NCBI GenBank assembly: GCA_030637065.1
Contig: DAOVVQ010000178.1
Span: 1 to 7,942 of the forward strand
Origin: Planctomycetota bacterium
GTDB taxonomy: Bacteria > Planctomycetota > Phycisphaerae > Sedimentisphaerales > Anaerohalosphaeraceae
Length of the DNA stretch: 7,942 nucleotides
Reading direction: 5' to 3'
Below the pieces are notes generated by a model. That model saw only the letters and a program-made list of their open reading frames with translations. It ran no database searches and was not told the DNA's origin. A program made the position numbers and the translations under genes. Of the stretch, positions 7,043-7,942 are shown one piece after another; the first letter of the stretch is position 1; each line of letters starts with the position of its first letter.

Positions 7043-7942
7043 CTACAACTCCCCTTCCAACTCGATAGTCGGCTTGCCTTTCAGATAGCCCAACGACTCC
7101 AAAAACCGGTCCATCTGATAGACCGTCTCGGAATAATACCGGCGCCCGCCCTTGGATTCATTGAAGAACCCGTGCCCCTGACCTTCATAAACAAACAGAT
7201 CGCACCGACTACCCGCCGACTCCATCTTCGACTTATATTCCTCCGCCGTCTCGACAGGGACAAGTTTGTCCTTCGAGCCCAAAAAGACGATCGTCGGAGC
7301 TATCCCCTTGCGAATATTGTGCATCGGCGACATGTCCCTGTACCCATCTTCGCCCCCGACACGATCAAACCCGTAACCATCCGGACCGTTATCATACACA
7401 GGGTTAAAAAGCACAAGGGCATTGGGCCGGGAGCTGATCTTTGAATTCTCACCTTTCTCGTCGAATTTCTTAAGCGTCGCCGTGGCCGCGGCAAGATGCC
7501 CCCCCGCCGAACCGCCGCCGGCAGCTATACGACCAGGGTCGATACCAAGCCGACCGGCATTTTTCCGCACCCACCGAACCGCGCTCTTGGCGTCCTTAAC
7601 GCACTCATAAGGGGTAGTATCGCTCGACGACTTTGTGCGGTAGTCCGCCACAATCCCGACCATCCCACGCGAAGCAAGATATTTGGCATGTGTGCGAAAC
7701 TGGTTCACCGTTCCGCCATTCCAGCCGCCGCCGAAAAAGAACACGATCGCAGCCCGATGGTCCCTGGCCCGGTGCCCGTCGGGATTAAGTATCCACAAAC
7801 TAAGCTCCACATCACCGACCGTCGCGGTGCACGTGCCGGACAGGGCTGCGAGGCCGCCCCACTCGATGGCGACCTTCACCCCGACGAACTCGCCGTCGAT
7901 CTCCACCGAGGCGTGCAGCTCCCCGAGCCCGATCCACGACCA
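7043..7942 (-). CDS. Alpha/beta-hydrolase esterase, HSL/BD-FAE-like (5' end outside window)
   Basis: This serine esterase of the alpha/beta-hydrolase fold (Aes/hormone-sensitive-lipase or feruloyl-esterase-like branch) probably removes acetyl or other acyl groups from a glycan. The frame is open to the right edge, so the start and any signal peptide are outside; 299 residues are visible, numbered here from the codon at 7942. The catalytic domain begins near VGDVELSLW (about 42-50). The oxyanion-hole block is FFFGGGW (68-74), with Phe where many relatives have His. GGGSAGGH places the nucleophile at S145. GSKDKLVP gives the acid D225, and EGQGHGFF gives H257, so the triad is complete. The C-terminus ends shortly after a normal last helix (FLESLGYL). 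A GTG at 7906 could be a start, but it has no convincing ribosome binding site and lies inside the high-GC segment, so I treat the gene as partial. It precedes sulfatase A by 74 bases. Confidence 0.88.
   Translation of the reverse strand, partial: WSWIGLGELHASVEIDGEFVGVKVAIEWGGLAALSGTCTATVGDVELSLWILNPDGHRARDHRAAIVFFFGGGWNGGTVNQFRTHAKYLASRGMVGIVADYRTKSSSDTTPYECVKDAKSAVRWVRKNAGRLGIDPGRIAAGGGSAGGHLAAATATLKKFDEKGENSKISSRPNALVLFNPVYDNGPDGYGFDRVGGEDGYRDMSPMHNIRKGIAPTIVFLGSKDKLVPVETAEEYKSKMESAGSRCDLFVYEGQGHGFFNESKGGRRYYSETVYQMDRFLESLGYLKGKPTIELEGEL
7817..7942 (-). other. High-GC3 segment in frame with the esterase
   Basis: In the esterase frame, 41 of the 42 codons from 7942 to 7817 end in G or C. 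Of the next 30 codons only 20 do, like the rest of the window. The segment encodes an unrecognised peptide beginning WSWIGLGELHASVEIDG, ahead of the esterase domain. Codon-position bias shows that this minus-strand frame is the coding one. It may be the end of a fused N-terminal domain from a high-GC source, or the result of a chimeric join. Confidence 0.55.

Noticed and set aside
7904..7906. GTG as the true start of the esterase
   Set aside because: The frame is open upstream to the window edge with the same codon bias on both sides of the GTG, and there is no convincing ribosome binding site, so the gene more likely starts outside.

Overview
All five genes lie on the minus strand, so transcription runs from the right edge of the window to the left. 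In that order they are: an alpha/beta-hydrolase-fold esterase whose 5' end is outside the window (7942-7043); a Tat-exported S1-type sulfatase (6968-5403, 'sulfatase A'); a secreted GH36 protein of the Sip1/raffinose-synthase type (5274-3232); a second Tat sulfatase of a different subfamily (3204-1573, 'sulfatase B'); and a third Tat sulfatase whose 3' end is cut by the left edge (1466-1, 'sulfatase C'). Gaps are short (74, 128, 27 and 106 bases), so the set reads as one operon or a chain of overlapping transcripts. No stretch over 300 bases lacks a gene, and I see no RNA gene, CRISPR array or transposase.

The organism is most likely a member of the PVC superphylum (Planctomycetota, perhaps a Phycisphaerae/Sedimentisphaerales-like lineage, or Kiritimatiellota). 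This is inferred from dense S1 sulfatases with RRxFL Tat signals, a co-located GH36 and esterase, and no SusC/SusD pair as a Bacteroidota locus would have. Base composition is moderate, and a VIPAKAGIQ-type dispersed palindrome sits between two genes. The assignment rests on pattern recognition, not on a search.

Functionally the window looks like part of a locus for dismantling a sulfated, probably acetylated, glycan that contains alpha-linked galactose. Three sulfatases would remove sulfate esters at different positions, the esterase would remove acyl groups, and the GH36 enzyme would cleave the exposed alpha-galactoside. Sulfatases A and C share motif spacing and look like diverged paralogues; B belongs to another subfamily. 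All three keep the Cys of the formylglycine motif, so they need a formylglycine maturase encoded elsewhere. Their Tat signals fit export after cytoplasmic maturation and folding, whereas the GH36 protein has a Sec signal.

The most anomalous stretch is the right edge (about 7817-7942). There the reading frame of the esterase continues open to the window end, but with almost exclusively G/C third positions, then changes abruptly to the mixed codon use of the rest of the window just where the recognisable esterase domain begins. This could be a fused domain of foreign origin or a chimeric assembly join.
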